64,000 bases of DNA from Hirsutella rhossiliensis (GCF_020360975.1 NW_025408677.1:1612001-1676000), one strand, 5' to 3'. Numbered from the stretch's first letter, positions 39,301-49,520 are shown. Numbers and translations are program-made. The notes: generated from the letters alone by a model not told the origin.

Positions 39301-40750
39301 TAGCTATATAATACCCCTAATTACCGCACCCTCTATCGCGCTTAAGGCGCCCTTTACTTACCTTAGGGCGATCTTTTCTACTAGTACTTATATCTTTTAT
39401 ATAAGCGCCTCGTTAACTATAGTATAGCATTAGTAGCCTTTATCTATAAGGGCGGCGACGGGCAAGGAGTTATTAACTATAACCTATATTAAAGTAAGCT
39501 CCTCTTCTATATAGGCGGATAATTCCTCCTTCTCCTTTACTAGTGCTAGTAATTAGGGCTCCGGAGCCCGTCTTTACTCTAAAGCTACTCTTTTTCCTCT
39601 AGGCCTAAAGGAGCGGAGTCCTCTTCGTCGTCTAAGGTAAGGAGCGGTTCTATCTTCGCTACTTAAACTACTATAGGCCGCTTAGCTAAAAGGAAGGGGC
39701 ATTTTAATATAAAGTATATAAACGCGCTATAATATAGGTAGCGGCTATTAGCCTTCCTTTTCTTAATTTCCTTGCTCGTTACTTACTTCGCCCGCTACTT
39801 AGAGAGCGGGATAATATAAGGGATATTTAAAGATAACTTCCTACCGCGTTTAGCTCGGTTTATATAGGTAGCCGATATTAGGGTATCTCCGTTAGTATTA
39901 ATAGTCGGCTATTCCTTTTATAGAGGGGCGGTAATCCTATCGCCGCTATATAGCGTGCGCTTATAAAGCTTTTAGAAACGCGGCGTTTACTTATAGCCCT
40001 ATACTACCTTTATTAACCGGCTTACGTACTCGCCGTAGTTAGTAGGTATAATTACGGGGATAAGTAGCTCCTATAAGGCTAGCGTAATCGAGTTCCGTAA
40101 CTATATAAGCTTCGTGCTATCTTCCTATACCGTGGTTCCCGCTACTCGTAAGAGCGTCTCTTCGAAGTTAGTGAGGAATTCGCTAAAGGTCTACCTATCC
40201 CTCTACTTAAGGGTCTATAGCCTATCCTACGCCTTCTCCCGCTCCTATACGTTGCCGAACGTATATATAAGGTATTAAAAGAAGTCCTATAGGTCGCGTC
40301 TACCTCTAGGGCCGCCCTTATCCTAGAATCCGGAGATCCGCTATATCTAGGGCTCCGGTAGCGTATAGAGGAGCGAATACTACGCTATATTACGATAGCC
40401 GTTTAGGCCCTATTTCTCGTCTATTATAAACTTCGTCTATAGCCGGCTAAGGAAGAAGTAGAAGGACTTAGGCTTACTATCCTAAGTTAGCTAGGGAAGC
40501 GGCTTCTATATTAGTAGTGCCGCCGCTATAACTAGTATTACTAAGGTTATAGGGGTTAACGCTAGTCTCGTAGATAGCTCCCTTAGTATAGCGAGAACCT
40601 TATTCTTCTCGCTAGCCGTCGCGCTTTTAATCGCTTCTAGGATAGCTATAATACTTTCTATCCGCCTAAGGGGTAGCGGGGTGCTCCCTTAAGGAAGCGG
40701 CACCCTTTCTAAGAAGATATCTATTAGATCTATTAGTTAATAGCTTATAT
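36386..40750 (-). pseudogene. Gypsy-2 gag-pol remnant, main part
   Basis: Minus-strand polyprotein. A protease-like segment LPVAALID is near 39460. RT has AFxYxDxxLIY at about 38349-38310 with the active site at 38326-38337. RNase H has IDYRNLKYF near 37112-37075, next to the solo LTR that splits it. The upstream part (40700-39600) has the composition of gag but no clear zinc knuckle. RIP stops throughout. The frame resumes beyond Gypsy-1 at 28529. Confidence 0.75.
37113..37680 (-). repeat. 568-bp solo LTR-like element, copy 3
   Basis: Reverse-oriented copy, starting TCTTAAGGTATATAAG and ending CGTTCCTTATA, flanked by TSD GTCTA (37108-37112 and 37681-37685). It interrupts Gypsy-2 RNase H and is less RIP-mutated than copies 1 and 2. 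Confidence 0.87.
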
Positions 40751-40936
40751 TATTACGGAGTAGGTAGAGGCGCATATATAGGTGCCGTTTATAGGATAAT
40801 ATTAATAAGCTATATAAAGCTCTTCTATATACGGCTAGCCCGCCCTTATACTTATAGGATCCGGCCCTCTATATATAACTATATAGCTTAGGCCGCGGCC
40901 TAAGCTTATTACCTATAATAGTTAAAGACTCTTATA
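40751..40936 (-). repeat. Gypsy-2 5' LTR
   Basis: 186-bp partner of 25575-25760. The TSD CCTAT follows at 40937-40941. Confidence 0.9.
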
Positions 40937-40941
40937 CCTAT

Positions 40942-41270
40942 AAAAGTATTAAAAGATAAGATAGATATACTAGTAACGGCTAGATAGAAGGGGAAAAACT
41001 AATAAAAAGCTTAGTAGTTAAAAGGATATTAATAGCTTCTTTAAGTAGGATTTTCTTTTTTAATTAAGATACTAAACGGGTATAAAGAGGGGCGTTAAAT
41101 AAAGGAAAGATAGATAATTAAGGCAATATAATAATTAATCCCCTACTATAATTACTGCCCTTATAAGAATTAAATATCTTTACCTTACTTATCCGACCCC
41201 TTACTTTTAACTTTACCTTTATATATTTTATATATAATTCTTATATCTCTCTTTATAAGAATTATAATAA
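40942..41270 (+). repeat. Copia-1 copy B 3' LTR, right piece
   Basis: Continues the LTR begun at 25416 and matches positions 2862-3178 of the complete copy. It ends TTTATAAGA, the RIP form of TTCGCGAGA. Confidence 0.85.
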
Positions 41271-41480
41271 TAAAAGCCTTAGGCTTTAAGGCCTATAAGG
41301 TCTCTTAGCTATCTTTCCTTCTTTCTAAGTTATAATTAAGTCTTATAATAGCTACTAGGCCTTTAAAAAGGTAGAAGAGCTATATATAAGGCCTACTATA
41401 GCTTAAGGCCCTTAGGTTAAAGCCTAAGCTTACTAGTCCCTTAGTATAAGGCTAGTACTTAACCTTACTATCTACCTAGA
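41271..41480 (-). mobile_element. LINE fragment, reverse orientation
   Basis: Matches the reverse complement of the Tad-like LINE near 23700-23850, in the ORF2 part after RT. It forms the target into which Copia-1 copy B inserted. Upper limit approximate. Confidence 0.65.
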
Positions 41481-41500
41481 TTTAGTATAGGTTTAATAAG

Positions 41501-42047
41501 TATTATAGAGTAGACCTAAGAGGGCATAGGCTATGGTCGCGCTACTACCCCCCTCTACTACGTATAGCGTATTATACGCACGCGATAAAAGGTAACGAAT
41601 TAACTAAGCTGCCTAGCTTATTAATTAACCACACTTATTAACTATCTAGGCAACGCCTAGACTCTTATATATAGTTTCTTCCCGCGCTCTCTTCTATTAC
41701 TCCCTTAGTTAATAGGCCATTACCCCTAGGTGCCGCACCACCTATTAGCCTAGGTTGAGATCCCCCGCTGCCTGCGCTATATACACGCCTCTAGGCTGCG
41801 GCGCCCGTATGCATGCGCGCCTGTCTGGCCTTACGCACGGGGACTCGAACCTACGACTAGTAGGTAGCTTAGTCAACATATCATAGAGTAGACCTAAGAG
41901 GGCACAGGCTATAGTCGCGCCACTACCCCCCTCTGCCACGTACGGCGGGTTATACGCACGCGATAAAAGGTAACGAAGTAACTAAGCTGCCTAGCTTATT
42001 AATTAACTATACTTATTAACTATCTAGGCAACGCCTAGACTCTTATA
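41501..42047 (-). mobile_element. TRIM-like miniature LTR element
   Basis: Two 169-bp direct repeats (41501-41669 and 41879-42047) flank a 209-bp non-coding interior. A 5-bp TSD ATAAG lies at 41496-41500 and 42048-42052. In minus orientation the ends are TATAAGAGT and CTATGATA (RIP forms of TG...CA), and a purine tract (GCGGGAAGAAAC) precedes the 3' repeat at about 41674-41685. The interior keeps many CpA/TpG and contains a Pol III box-B-like GGTTCGAGTCC (rc of 41834-41844). The size and structure fit terminal-repeat retrotransposons in miniature, which depend on other elements. Confidence 0.75.
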
Positions 42048-42052
42048 ATAAG

Positions 42053-43768
42053 TAACTAAATAGACTAGCTACTATATATACTTAGGTATATTATATAGAC
42101 TAGCTACTATATATTATTATATATATTAAATATAAACTAGCTACTAGTCTTATAAGTTAAAGTAAGAGTAGTAATAACTATTTATATTCTTTTTTACCTA
42201 CCTAAGATCTAGTAAGTTCTCTATTTTTTATATATATTATAGTAAGTATAAGACCTTACTTAGGGCTTTAACTAAGTAATATTTTAACCTTATAATTATA
42301 TAATATTAGTATAGTATATTTAGCGTTATTTTATAGTATTTTCCTTAGGTAAGTATAGGTACTTCCTTATAATTTCCTTACTATAATCTTATAGTAAGTT
42401 CTTAAGAAAATATTAGTATAATTCCTAAGGAGCTATTATTACTTAGGAAATTATAGTATATTCCCTATATATTATATTTATAAGGGAAATCTATATAAAA
42501 TATCTATATAATCTACTAGGCTATTATTTCTAGGATTTCTAGGTAATTTCCTAGAGTTTACTTAGTAGCTTCTAGGTTCCTTCTTTTATAGGAAGCCTTA
42601 AGAAGTTAGTAGTAACTTCCTTAAAGGAAGTAAATATCGTTATAGGTACTTAAAGTATCGTTTATAGGGTATCTTATAGTATTATATAGGCTTAGTAAAG
42701 CTACTTAGAAGCTCTTTAAAACCGTTCTCTATAATAAATTATAGTAATACTAGTAATACTAAAGTCTTTAACTATTTTAATAGGTCTTTTTATTTCCTTA
42801 AAGTAACTAAAAGTACTTTTTTTATATTTCTAGTATATATAGTTTATACTTCTTTAGCTATAGCTAATATATAGGTATAAATAATATAAAAGAAAGGGGG
42901 GGTAAGATAATTAACCGTTATAAATACTATAACTTAACTATAAAAAAGCTTAATTTTAGCGCTAGGGAGCTTTATTTCTTATATTTAACGTCGCTTTTAA
43001 AAAAAAAAGACTAAGGATATATATTAACGCTTAATATATAATTTACGCTTAAGCTATAGCTATTTAGCTTACTTACTACCTTTTAGTTATTAAGCGTATT
43101 ATATTATCTTTCTTTCTATGTTTTACGCCCCTTTTAATAGCTTATTTATTAAACCCTTACTATTAAATATAAAGCGTAAAATACTTCTAAGTCTTAGATA
43201 CTTACCTATATAAGTATTCCTTAAGAGTATTCTTATTACTATAATAAATTATCTTCGATCTTTTACTACTAAGATTATTAAGCTATACTAGTAGCCCTAC
43301 CCTATACCTAGGTAATAAAATCTCTATTTAATTATATAAGTTAAACTTCGTAAAGCTTAGTATATCTTTACCTTTAGCTCTTCTAGTACCTATTAATAAG
43401 GTAGTTTAGCCCTTAGTTAATCTTTTATAATATCTATATTATAAAGTATATATCTTAAGTTAAGACTTAAAAAGCTTATTACTAGTAAACTATATTAAGA
43501 TATAATACCTAGAATAAGCTTAGTAGGGAAGATAGGTCTAGATATCCGTATTAGCCCTATATAATTATAGCCTAGCTATATATATAACGTCTTAATTAAC
43601 GATCTATATCGCGCTTTAATTTAAACGGATTAAAATATATAGGGAATATAATTATACGCGATAAAATTTAATATTATTATAAGCTTTATAAGTTATATAT
43701 TTTACTAATTACTAATTAATTATTAAGGAGCTTACTAATACTAATAATATACTAATATTAATTAGTAA
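42053..43768. other. Unidentified RIP-degraded AT-rich sequence
   Basis: About 1.7 kb of A/T-rich sequence lacking CpA/TpG, with no recognisable frame or terminal repeats. A short direct repeat around TATATAGACTAGCTACTATA occurs near 42060 and 42095. It could hold the rest of the Helitron or a DNA transposon, but I saw no motif for either. Confidence 0.5.
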
Positions 43769-43811
43769 TTAATACTGATTAATAAGTAACTGCTTGTTAG
43801 GACCTCTAACC

Positions 43812-43858
43812 GCACCTCGGACGACGTCGATCAGCCGCGTTGCGTTTCCGACGCTGTT
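43812..43858 (-). repeat. 47-bp direct repeat, copy 1
   Basis: Identical over 47 bases to 44937-44983, same orientation. On the minus strand it codes NSVGNATRLIDVVRGA, a segment of the Helitron-like ORF. Flanking sequences differ. Confidence 0.95.
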
Positions 43859-44053
43859 GAGACCTATCGTTATTCCTCCACCCGGGGCGAGGTCAAAACT
43901 TAACGGGCCTTGCGGTGATGCTGGCCCGGTCTTAAGGAACGGAACATAGTAACGAAATGTCTTTAGACTCTTATATATGACCTCACCTCGGCAAGACAAA
44001 TGCCGACCAAGTCCTACCTTGGCAAGGTTACGACTCAATGTCGGCTGCTGCAT

Positions 44054-44507
44054 TCATGTGGATGGAAAATCAAGGGAGCGACTCATTGCCCAGATTACTA
44101 GGGCAATCTTCTGCCCATCGTCGTCAGTCATCATTTCCATCCACTAATTATTGTAAAATGTATATATTAAATATATTTAGAGAGCGCACACGCTGAAAAC
44201 CGGGTTGGGCACTGGCTAGCGACCAGACTTCTTTTGTCAAGATTTGATAACGTCCAGCACGAGGGCCGTATTTATGGTGGTGCACGGACTTGGTGCCGTT
44301 GGGTTTCTTGTACTTGGCCTCTCCCAACAAGTTGACAGCCCCATGATTGTCCTTTTCTATGCGGTGGTTAAACGTATGCTTGCTGGCGTTTTGTAAAGAC
44401 GACTCACTAGTTAAAGAGCCCTTTAGCTGGTTCATGTCGGCGGCGGGGCTCGTCAACCCTCCGCCAGCGAGGCTCACAAATACCAACGTGGCCAATGCGA
44501 GCTTCAT
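44054..44507 (-). CDS. Small secreted protein, effector-like, two exons
   Basis: Exon 1 is 44190-44507 and exon 2 is 44054-44143 (minus strand), separated by a 46-nt intron (44144-44189) with GTGCGC at the donor and ATTAG at the acceptor. The spliced product is 135 aa. It begins MKLALATLVFVSLAGGG, a clear signal peptide with cleavage expected near residue 20, then a Lys/His-rich body without cysteine. That body has two N-glycosylation sequons (NAS, NGT) and a HHH run. Exon 2 adds a folded-looking end with WMEMMTDDDGQKIALVIW. The ATG at 44507 has A at -3. The unspliced frame would end in low-complexity residues coded by the AT-rich intron, which supports splicing. A TATA-like TATATTTAT lies about 30 bases upstream. 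The family is not recognised. It resembles candidate effectors by size, secretion signal and transposon-rich setting only. Confidence 0.7.
44144..44189 (-). other. Predicted 46-nt spliceosomal intron
   Basis: Minus strand GTGCGC...CAATAATTAG, A/T-rich inside, with CTCTAAA as a possible branch site. Removing it joins CGT to TGG in frame and replaces a premature AT-rich tail with 29 coherent residues. It is short but within the range of fungal introns. A donor two bases upstream (GTGTGC) would give an early stop. Confidence 0.6.
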
Positions 44508-44713
44508 ATTGCCTACAGCACTCAAGGGGCGGGGAGGATAAATATAGACACTGTTTAGGCGAATAGCAGAGCAGGCAGACCAGCGCTAGGATAGGAGATG
44601 AGGAAAGTTGAACGATGGTGGATGATGTTTATACATGTACTCGATGCAAAATATCGGCTCGATGCCCCATCATACCGATGATGAAAGGAGGCGCGAATCT
44701 TTTCTTGTGGTTG

Positions 44714-45457
44714 CTACAATGGAATGGAGAAGGGTGAAGGATGGTCGCCTACGAAGTATGTCATTCGCATTCGCATCTCTTTGGGCGAGACAAGTACGCT
44801 CTGCCAGGCCAGAGGAATGAAGGTGGCGGCCTCCAGCTCAGCCGCCGAGCAAAGCGCTGATTGTTGGGACCGATAGAGCTGTTGCATCATCGCCATGAGC
44901 TCCGGCGACTTGGCCGTCACCTGATTTGGGTCCACAGCACCTCGGACGACGTCGATCAGCCGCGTTGCGTTTCCGACGCTGTTTGGACTGATACGTCGCT
45001 TAAGATTCTGCGCCGGCCTCTCAGCCCCGCCTCATTGCTTGGCGTTGTGTTTTTGTCTCTTCGGCTGATCGTCGAAGCAGCTCCACGTTATCGACGAGGC
45101 ATGATGTTCTCGGAGCCTGGGCCTCTCGCGCCCGCCCAGATGCTGTTGATGTCGCCCATTTCTTCGCACGGGAAAGACTCCCATGGTACAAATAGCGCAA
45201 CGTGCTCCACGGCTGCCCTTTCAATGGTGGAAAAGAATTTTGCATCTCCCATCTCCTCCGGCGAAACATTTTCCGCACAAACCTTCGATGACACGAATTC
45301 TCGTCGTGGGCAAAGCGGATGTGATGATGCCGCGGACAATTTGAGGGCAATGAGGGTTGACTTGCAGCCGGTTTCCCCGCCACTGCTCTACGTCACGCAC
45401 CTGAGGCTGGATATGGCTGCCGACGTCCAACTTCAGCATTCAACATCTCGCGGCTGA
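44714..45457 (-). pseudogene. Helitron-like Rep-helicase fragment (linker before the helicase domain), frameshifted
   Basis: Three minus-strand frames join into one damaged protein. 45339-45088 has IERAAVEHVALFVPWESF; 45095-45021 has VDNVELLRRSAEE; 45000-44714 has SVGNATRLIDVVRGAV then MQQLYRSQQSALCSAAELEA. From memory these blocks resemble the region between the Rep and PIF1-type helicase domains of fungal Helitron ORFs; this was not checked by alignment. At least two frameshifts, no Walker motif, and no helicase part downstream. Not RIP-mutated. The long opposite-strand frame here is a shadow. Confidence 0.5.
44937..44983 (-). repeat. 47-bp direct repeat, copy 2
   Basis: Identical to 43812-43858. 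Here it lies in its natural context inside the Helitron-like frame, between the LLRRSAEE and LYRSQQSALCSAAE blocks. Confidence 0.95.
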
Positions 45458-45612
45458 CAGTCTTGTAATGCTGGCTGAACATGAGTCTAGATGGTGAAAA
45501 AATATTTGCGACAACTTTGCGAAGCAGACTAACTTTGTGTGACGTTGCCCCTATTAACGAGCGGCGGTCCACCAGCGAGACGCATAACGCACGACACTCT
45601 ACGCTTGCGATT

Positions 45613-47009
45613 AAATATAAGGACTACAATAAGATAATTAAAGGTAAATAATCTAAACCTCTTTCCTAAGCGTTATTTCTCGCGCTCTAGTGCCGCTATA
45701 TCTAGATAACCTAGACCTTTAATTAATACTACCTAACCCGTATATAGTAATTCTCTCTATTTAATTTAGGCTTATTAGTTTCTCGTCTACCTATAAGTCC
45801 TTACGCGATAGACGGCCGCGCTAATATAAGAGATATTAACGTTTACTAGCCTTATTTCGCGAATCTAGAACGTTAACTCTTTAATCGAAACCTTAATACC
45901 TTACCTTAAATTCGTTAAGTATTTACTTATCTAGAATATTCCTCTTTAGCTCTAACCCTATAGTACCGTTATATTATCTTTAATAGAAAGTATACTTTCC
46001 CTACTAAGCTAGTAAGCATTCTACCTAGTAAACGTTAGTATTACTATCTATACTATATTACTAAATTAGCTCTTTTAAGCTACCTTTTATAGATACCTTA
46101 GTTCTCCTTACTAGAATTATAAGTCCGCGACTAACGACTTTCGACCTAGTATATACTATATATAAGGTAGCTTATATAAACTATAGCTAAAACATTACTA
46201 TACTATTATCTTAGATATACTTTAGTACTATATTAGAAAGGGGCTATTCTTTATAGCTTACTAAGTTAACTACTATATTATTTAAAGATATAATAATATT
46301 ACTATTACTCTTATACCTCTAAGTATATTATAGTTAAGGTCTTAAGAGTTACTAAATATTAATAACTTAGTCGCGCTGTTTATAAGCTAGGGCTATAGCC
46401 TTATAACGCTTATATACTAGTATATACTTAATATTATTATAATCTATTTAGTCTTTTATATAATCTCTCTTTCCTATAGTATAATAATAACTATACTTAC
46501 TACTAATAGTCTTAAAATATCTATAATTGCCTCCTCTTAGTTCTATTAGAATTTTAAGAATAAGATGCCCTAGGATCTTTACTAATATATTAAGACTCTT
46601 CGACGCGTATTTAATTAGTTTAGGGTAAGGTAGAAGGAATAAAAGCACGCTTATAATTATATATTAATAGGAGATACCGTTCGCCGCTATTACTTAAGCT
46701 CTTTTAACTATAGCTAGAACTACTAGGTTTTATTATAGTTTATTTAATTAGAGCTAATTTATCGACCTCTTTAAAGCCTAAGCTATTATTATAATATAAG
46801 GCGGTAGCGCTTAGTTAGCCCTTATTAAAACTACTAATAAGTTTATATCGATTTAAGGGAGTTATAGCTAGGTTAACCCTTAAAGTAAGAGAAATAAAAT
46901 CGGCGGTAGATATAGGACGGGAATAATATATAGTATTTATAACTTAGTTATATAAATTATTATTATCTTTAGATATAGGTAGCTTTATTTAGATTAAGTC
47001 GACTACTAT
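45613..47009 (-). pseudogene. RIP-degraded sequence, possibly the Helitron Rep region
   Basis: AT-rich and free of CpA/TpG. On the minus strand near 46650-46450 a frame reads LIKYASKS followed by YYYTIGKRD. That recalls the Y-x-x-KYxSK and GxRD blocks downstream of the HUH motif in Helitron Rep proteins. Its position upstream of the fragment at 44714-45457 fits the Rep-then-helicase order. No convincing HUH motif was found, so this is tentative. Copia-1 copy D inserted at 47010. Confidence 0.35.
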
Positions 47010-47389
47010 TCTTATAAAGAGGGAAGCGAGAAGTATATAAAAATATATAAAGGTAAAATTAAAAGTAAGGGGTTAGATAGGTAGGGCAGAGATATATAAT
47101 TCTTATAAGGGTAGTAATTAAGGTAGGGGAGTAATTATTATATTACCTTAATTCTCCCTTTTTCCTCTATCTAACGCCCCTCTTTATACCTATTTAGTAA
47201 CTTAATTAATAAAGAAGATCTTACTTAAAGAAGCTATTAATATCCTTTTAACTACTAAGCTTTTTACTAGTTTTTCCCCTCTATTCTAGCTATTACCGGT
47301 ATATCCGTCTTATCTTTTACTACCTTTATAGGAAGCTATCGCTACTTTTACTTCCCCTCTTACCCCTACCCTCCTCTTTATACCTCCTT

Positions 47390-47658
47390 TATCGCACGGA
47401 GGATGAGCAAGTGGGCATAAAGATCAGGGACTGGAAGACTCTTGATTCTGCTATCTAAGGTGGGAAAGAGGCGAGATCTTTATAGACTGCCTGAATATGA
47501 GAATGGAAGGGAATGGTAGTGAATGGAAGCATCTGATCGGATCATCTGGAAGCCACTGATGCGTTGATGATGCCTCCTAGAAGTTTCTGTGGGAAATGTG
47601 GAAACGGACTGTGCGAATAGGGGTCAGACTGTTGGAGGCTGATATCCTATGTGTGACA
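47390..47658 (-). repeat. Copia-2 3' LTR
   Basis: On the minus strand it begins TGTCACACATAGG and ends GTGCGATA; TA in place of CA at the end is shared by both LTRs. Confidence 0.93.
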
Positions 47659-47670
47659 TACCCCAGGTTG
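47659..47670 (-). other. Copia-2 polypurine tract
   Basis: Minus strand AACCTGGGGTA lies directly before the 3' LTR. Confidence 0.5.
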
Positions 47671-47706
47671 TGCTGGCTAGTGGGCAGTGCAAACTGAAGA
47701 AAGAAA

Positions 47707-49520
47707 CTAGATCCCTAGCAACGTAGAGATATCGACGAGACCGAGTTGTTTGACGAAAGTAGCAAATTTCTGGCCTGGCAGAGCTTTGGTGAGCGGGCTG
47801 AGCGCCGTGGCTGAGTCACTCGGACCGGGGTCCGGTGTCGGATATGGGTGCTGAATGTCATGAAACTCATCCTGATCATCCGAGTCCTCATGATCAGATG
47901 GTTCGGGTTGTACCACAATCGTGGTGGCGTCTCCTTGGTCTGAGGTTGAGGAGATTGCTCAACGGGGTCAGGTTCAGGTTCATCGATTTGAGTGGGGATT
48001 TCCTCGTAATCCGACTCGTCCTCGATGTGGGCTGGAAGCTGTACTTCCACGCGCTGTGGGATAGGTTCTGGTGGCTGATCATTTCCGTCATAGAAGATGC
48101 TTTCATTGAAGGTCACATCTCGGACCCTTCGGACTTCTGATGTGGACGGAATCCAGATCCTGAAAATGTTCGTGGAATCATATCCAACGAGATAACCGAT
48201 TTCTGTGTGAGGGTCGGTCTTTAGGTCCTTCTTCTGTCTGTTCTGAAGGGCCTGGGGTGTCAAGGATAGGCTCTGCAGCCGTATGCCTTGAGAAACGTGA
48301 TGTCAGGCTGGTCTTGCTGGTAGCCTATGTCTCTGTTGTTGTCTCGCAGCCACTGATGAAGCAGCTGGAAAGGCGTTCGGAAGCTGTGGTTCTGCATGGG
48401 CGATCTGTTGTGCAAAAACACTGCTGCTTTCCAAGTCTCTGGCCAAAGATCAGATGGTAAATTGGCATCAATTCCCATTGTTCTGGCCTGGGCAGATATT
48501 ACCCCCCCAGATCGCTCTGCAGAACCGTTTTGAGCGGGAGTGTAAGGGCAGAAGGTTCATCTTGAATCCCTTTCCTCGATCCAGCTCTCATACGCACTCT
48601 GAAGAGAACGATCGTTATCACGGTGGATAATGCAAATGTTGAGATTCCATTGGCGTTGAACCATTGCCTCGTGGTTTCTCAAAGCAGTCATAACGGACCC
48701 TTGTGTCGCGTCATTCAGAAGGTAGATGAAGATCATGCTTGTAAATTCATCTTTGATAAGAAGAACAGCTTCCTTGCCGTTGAATGAGGTGTTCATACTG
48801 AAGATATCAACGTAGATTCTCCAGAATGGTCTGGGGCTCGGTTTTGAGGGGTTCGGCGAGACGACCTTCTTTCCTTCCCAAGGGAACACGCGGTGCAATC
48901 GATGGTAACTGGGCCTTTGATCTTCGAACCCGTCGTGTTCTCAACAAGATGCTCTAGGGCTTGAGCGTTCAAGTGACCTAGGCGCTTATGCCAAAGCGTA
49001 GCATCTGCTGTTTTCACTGTGCGAGGTGCAGATGAAGATGTGAAATTGGAGGCGTGAGAGTCCTCCTTAATCGGGTTGAACTCGATGACCGGTTGACGAA
49101 AGCGGCGTTTCGTATGAAATATAATCTGATCGTCTTTAGAGACGCGTCCAGATAGTGGATTCCAGTTGTATCCCTTCGCAAGAAAGCGGTCGAGGATGCG
49201 ATGTTGGTGTGGAATTTTGGCACGAAGGCAACTTCGTTGAGCTGAAAAAGTCCTCCTTCTTCAAGCTTCATACGGACTGTGCCGTAGCCAAGGATCTGAA
49301 GTTGACTATCGCCTGCAAAGAGCTCTTTTGGCTCTGCAAGGGCGGTGTAGTCAAGAAAACGGGATCGGTTGTTGCAAATGTGTGTGTCTGATCCGGAATC
49401 AAGGATAAAGGAGTCATACAGCGGGTAGACTACCTTTCCGTCGAGAAACTGGTTGATGGAGGTGTTGAGGGAGGCGGTGTGTTGTCAGGAGCTGGTAGAA
49501 GACCGGCAAACGCTGTGCCT
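47707..49520 (-). pseudogene. Copia-2 pol remnant: protease, pre-integrase, integrase, then deletion to the pol C-terminus
   Basis: Several frames, joined by about six frameshifts. Protease has FILDSGSDTHIC with DSGS at 49389-49400. Pre-integrase has LWHKRLGHLN (49017 frame) with CTACSLGKERR. Integrase has IYVDIFSM, then HRDNDRS and QNGSAERSGGV, that is D, D and E, in the region 48898-48480. The integrase C-terminal end GYLVGYDSTNIFRIWIP is near 48190. At about 47790-47800 the linker fuses directly to LTKALPGQKFATFVKQLGLV, the extreme C-terminus normally found after RNase H, so RT and RNase H (expected more than 1 kb) are missing. The frame ends at 47707. Confidence 0.88.

Larger units (their letters stand above)
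25575..40936 (-). mobile_element. Gypsy-2, complete LTR retrotransposon (minus strand) containing two insertions
   Basis: Bounded by 186-bp LTRs (25575-25760 and 40751-40936) and TSD CCTAT (25570-25574 and 40937-40941). Net of the nested Gypsy-1 it is about 7.5 kb. On the minus strand the order is gag/protease (about 40700-39400), RT with YIDN at 38326-38337 inside AFxYxDxxLIY, RNase H (about 38000-37070, split by a solo LTR) and integrase (36480-36386, then 28529-27200). PR-RT-RH-IN order means Ty3/gypsy. The integrase motif DFITDL is near 28410. It carries an unusual + strand frame next to its 3' LTR. RIP-mutated but richer in GC than its neighbours. Confidence 0.85.
43769..45612. other. 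Island of normal base composition (not RIP-mutated)
   Basis: CpA and TpG are present at ordinary frequency here, in sharp contrast to both sides. It contains the secreted-protein gene, the Helitron-like fragments and the 47-bp direct repeats. Confidence 0.85.

Noticed and set aside
41745..41939. 64-codon minus-strand frame
   Set aside because: It spans the junction of the TRIM interior and its LTR; no coding character.
41820..41945. Possible complete tRNA gene (minus strand)
   Set aside because: A box-B-like motif is present, but the T stem does not pair and no acceptor stem could be closed; treated as tRNA-like sequence in the TRIM.
42060..42120. Short TAGACTAGCTACTATATA repeats as a possible CRISPR or satellite
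   Set aside because: Only two units, in low-complexity RIP-generated AT sequence of a eukaryotic genome.
43769..44053. 94-codon minus-strand frame starting right after the stop of the secreted-protein gene
   Set aside because: It probably consists of the 3' untranslated region plus the 47-bp Helitron scrap; a second cistron would be unusual in a fungal gene, and the last residues run into AT-rich RIP sequence.
44508..44525. Upstream extension of the secreted protein by six residues
   Set aside because: The first codon is TTG; the ATG at 44507 gives a proper signal peptide start.
44861..45457. 198-codon + strand frame, the longest in the normal-composition island
   Set aside because: It begins at TTG, not ATG, and is antisense to conserved Helitron-like blocks on the minus strand.
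46448..46648. 66-codon minus-strand frame as an independent gene
   Set aside because: It sits in RIP-mutated sequence and begins at GTG; read only as a remnant, possibly of Helitron Rep.
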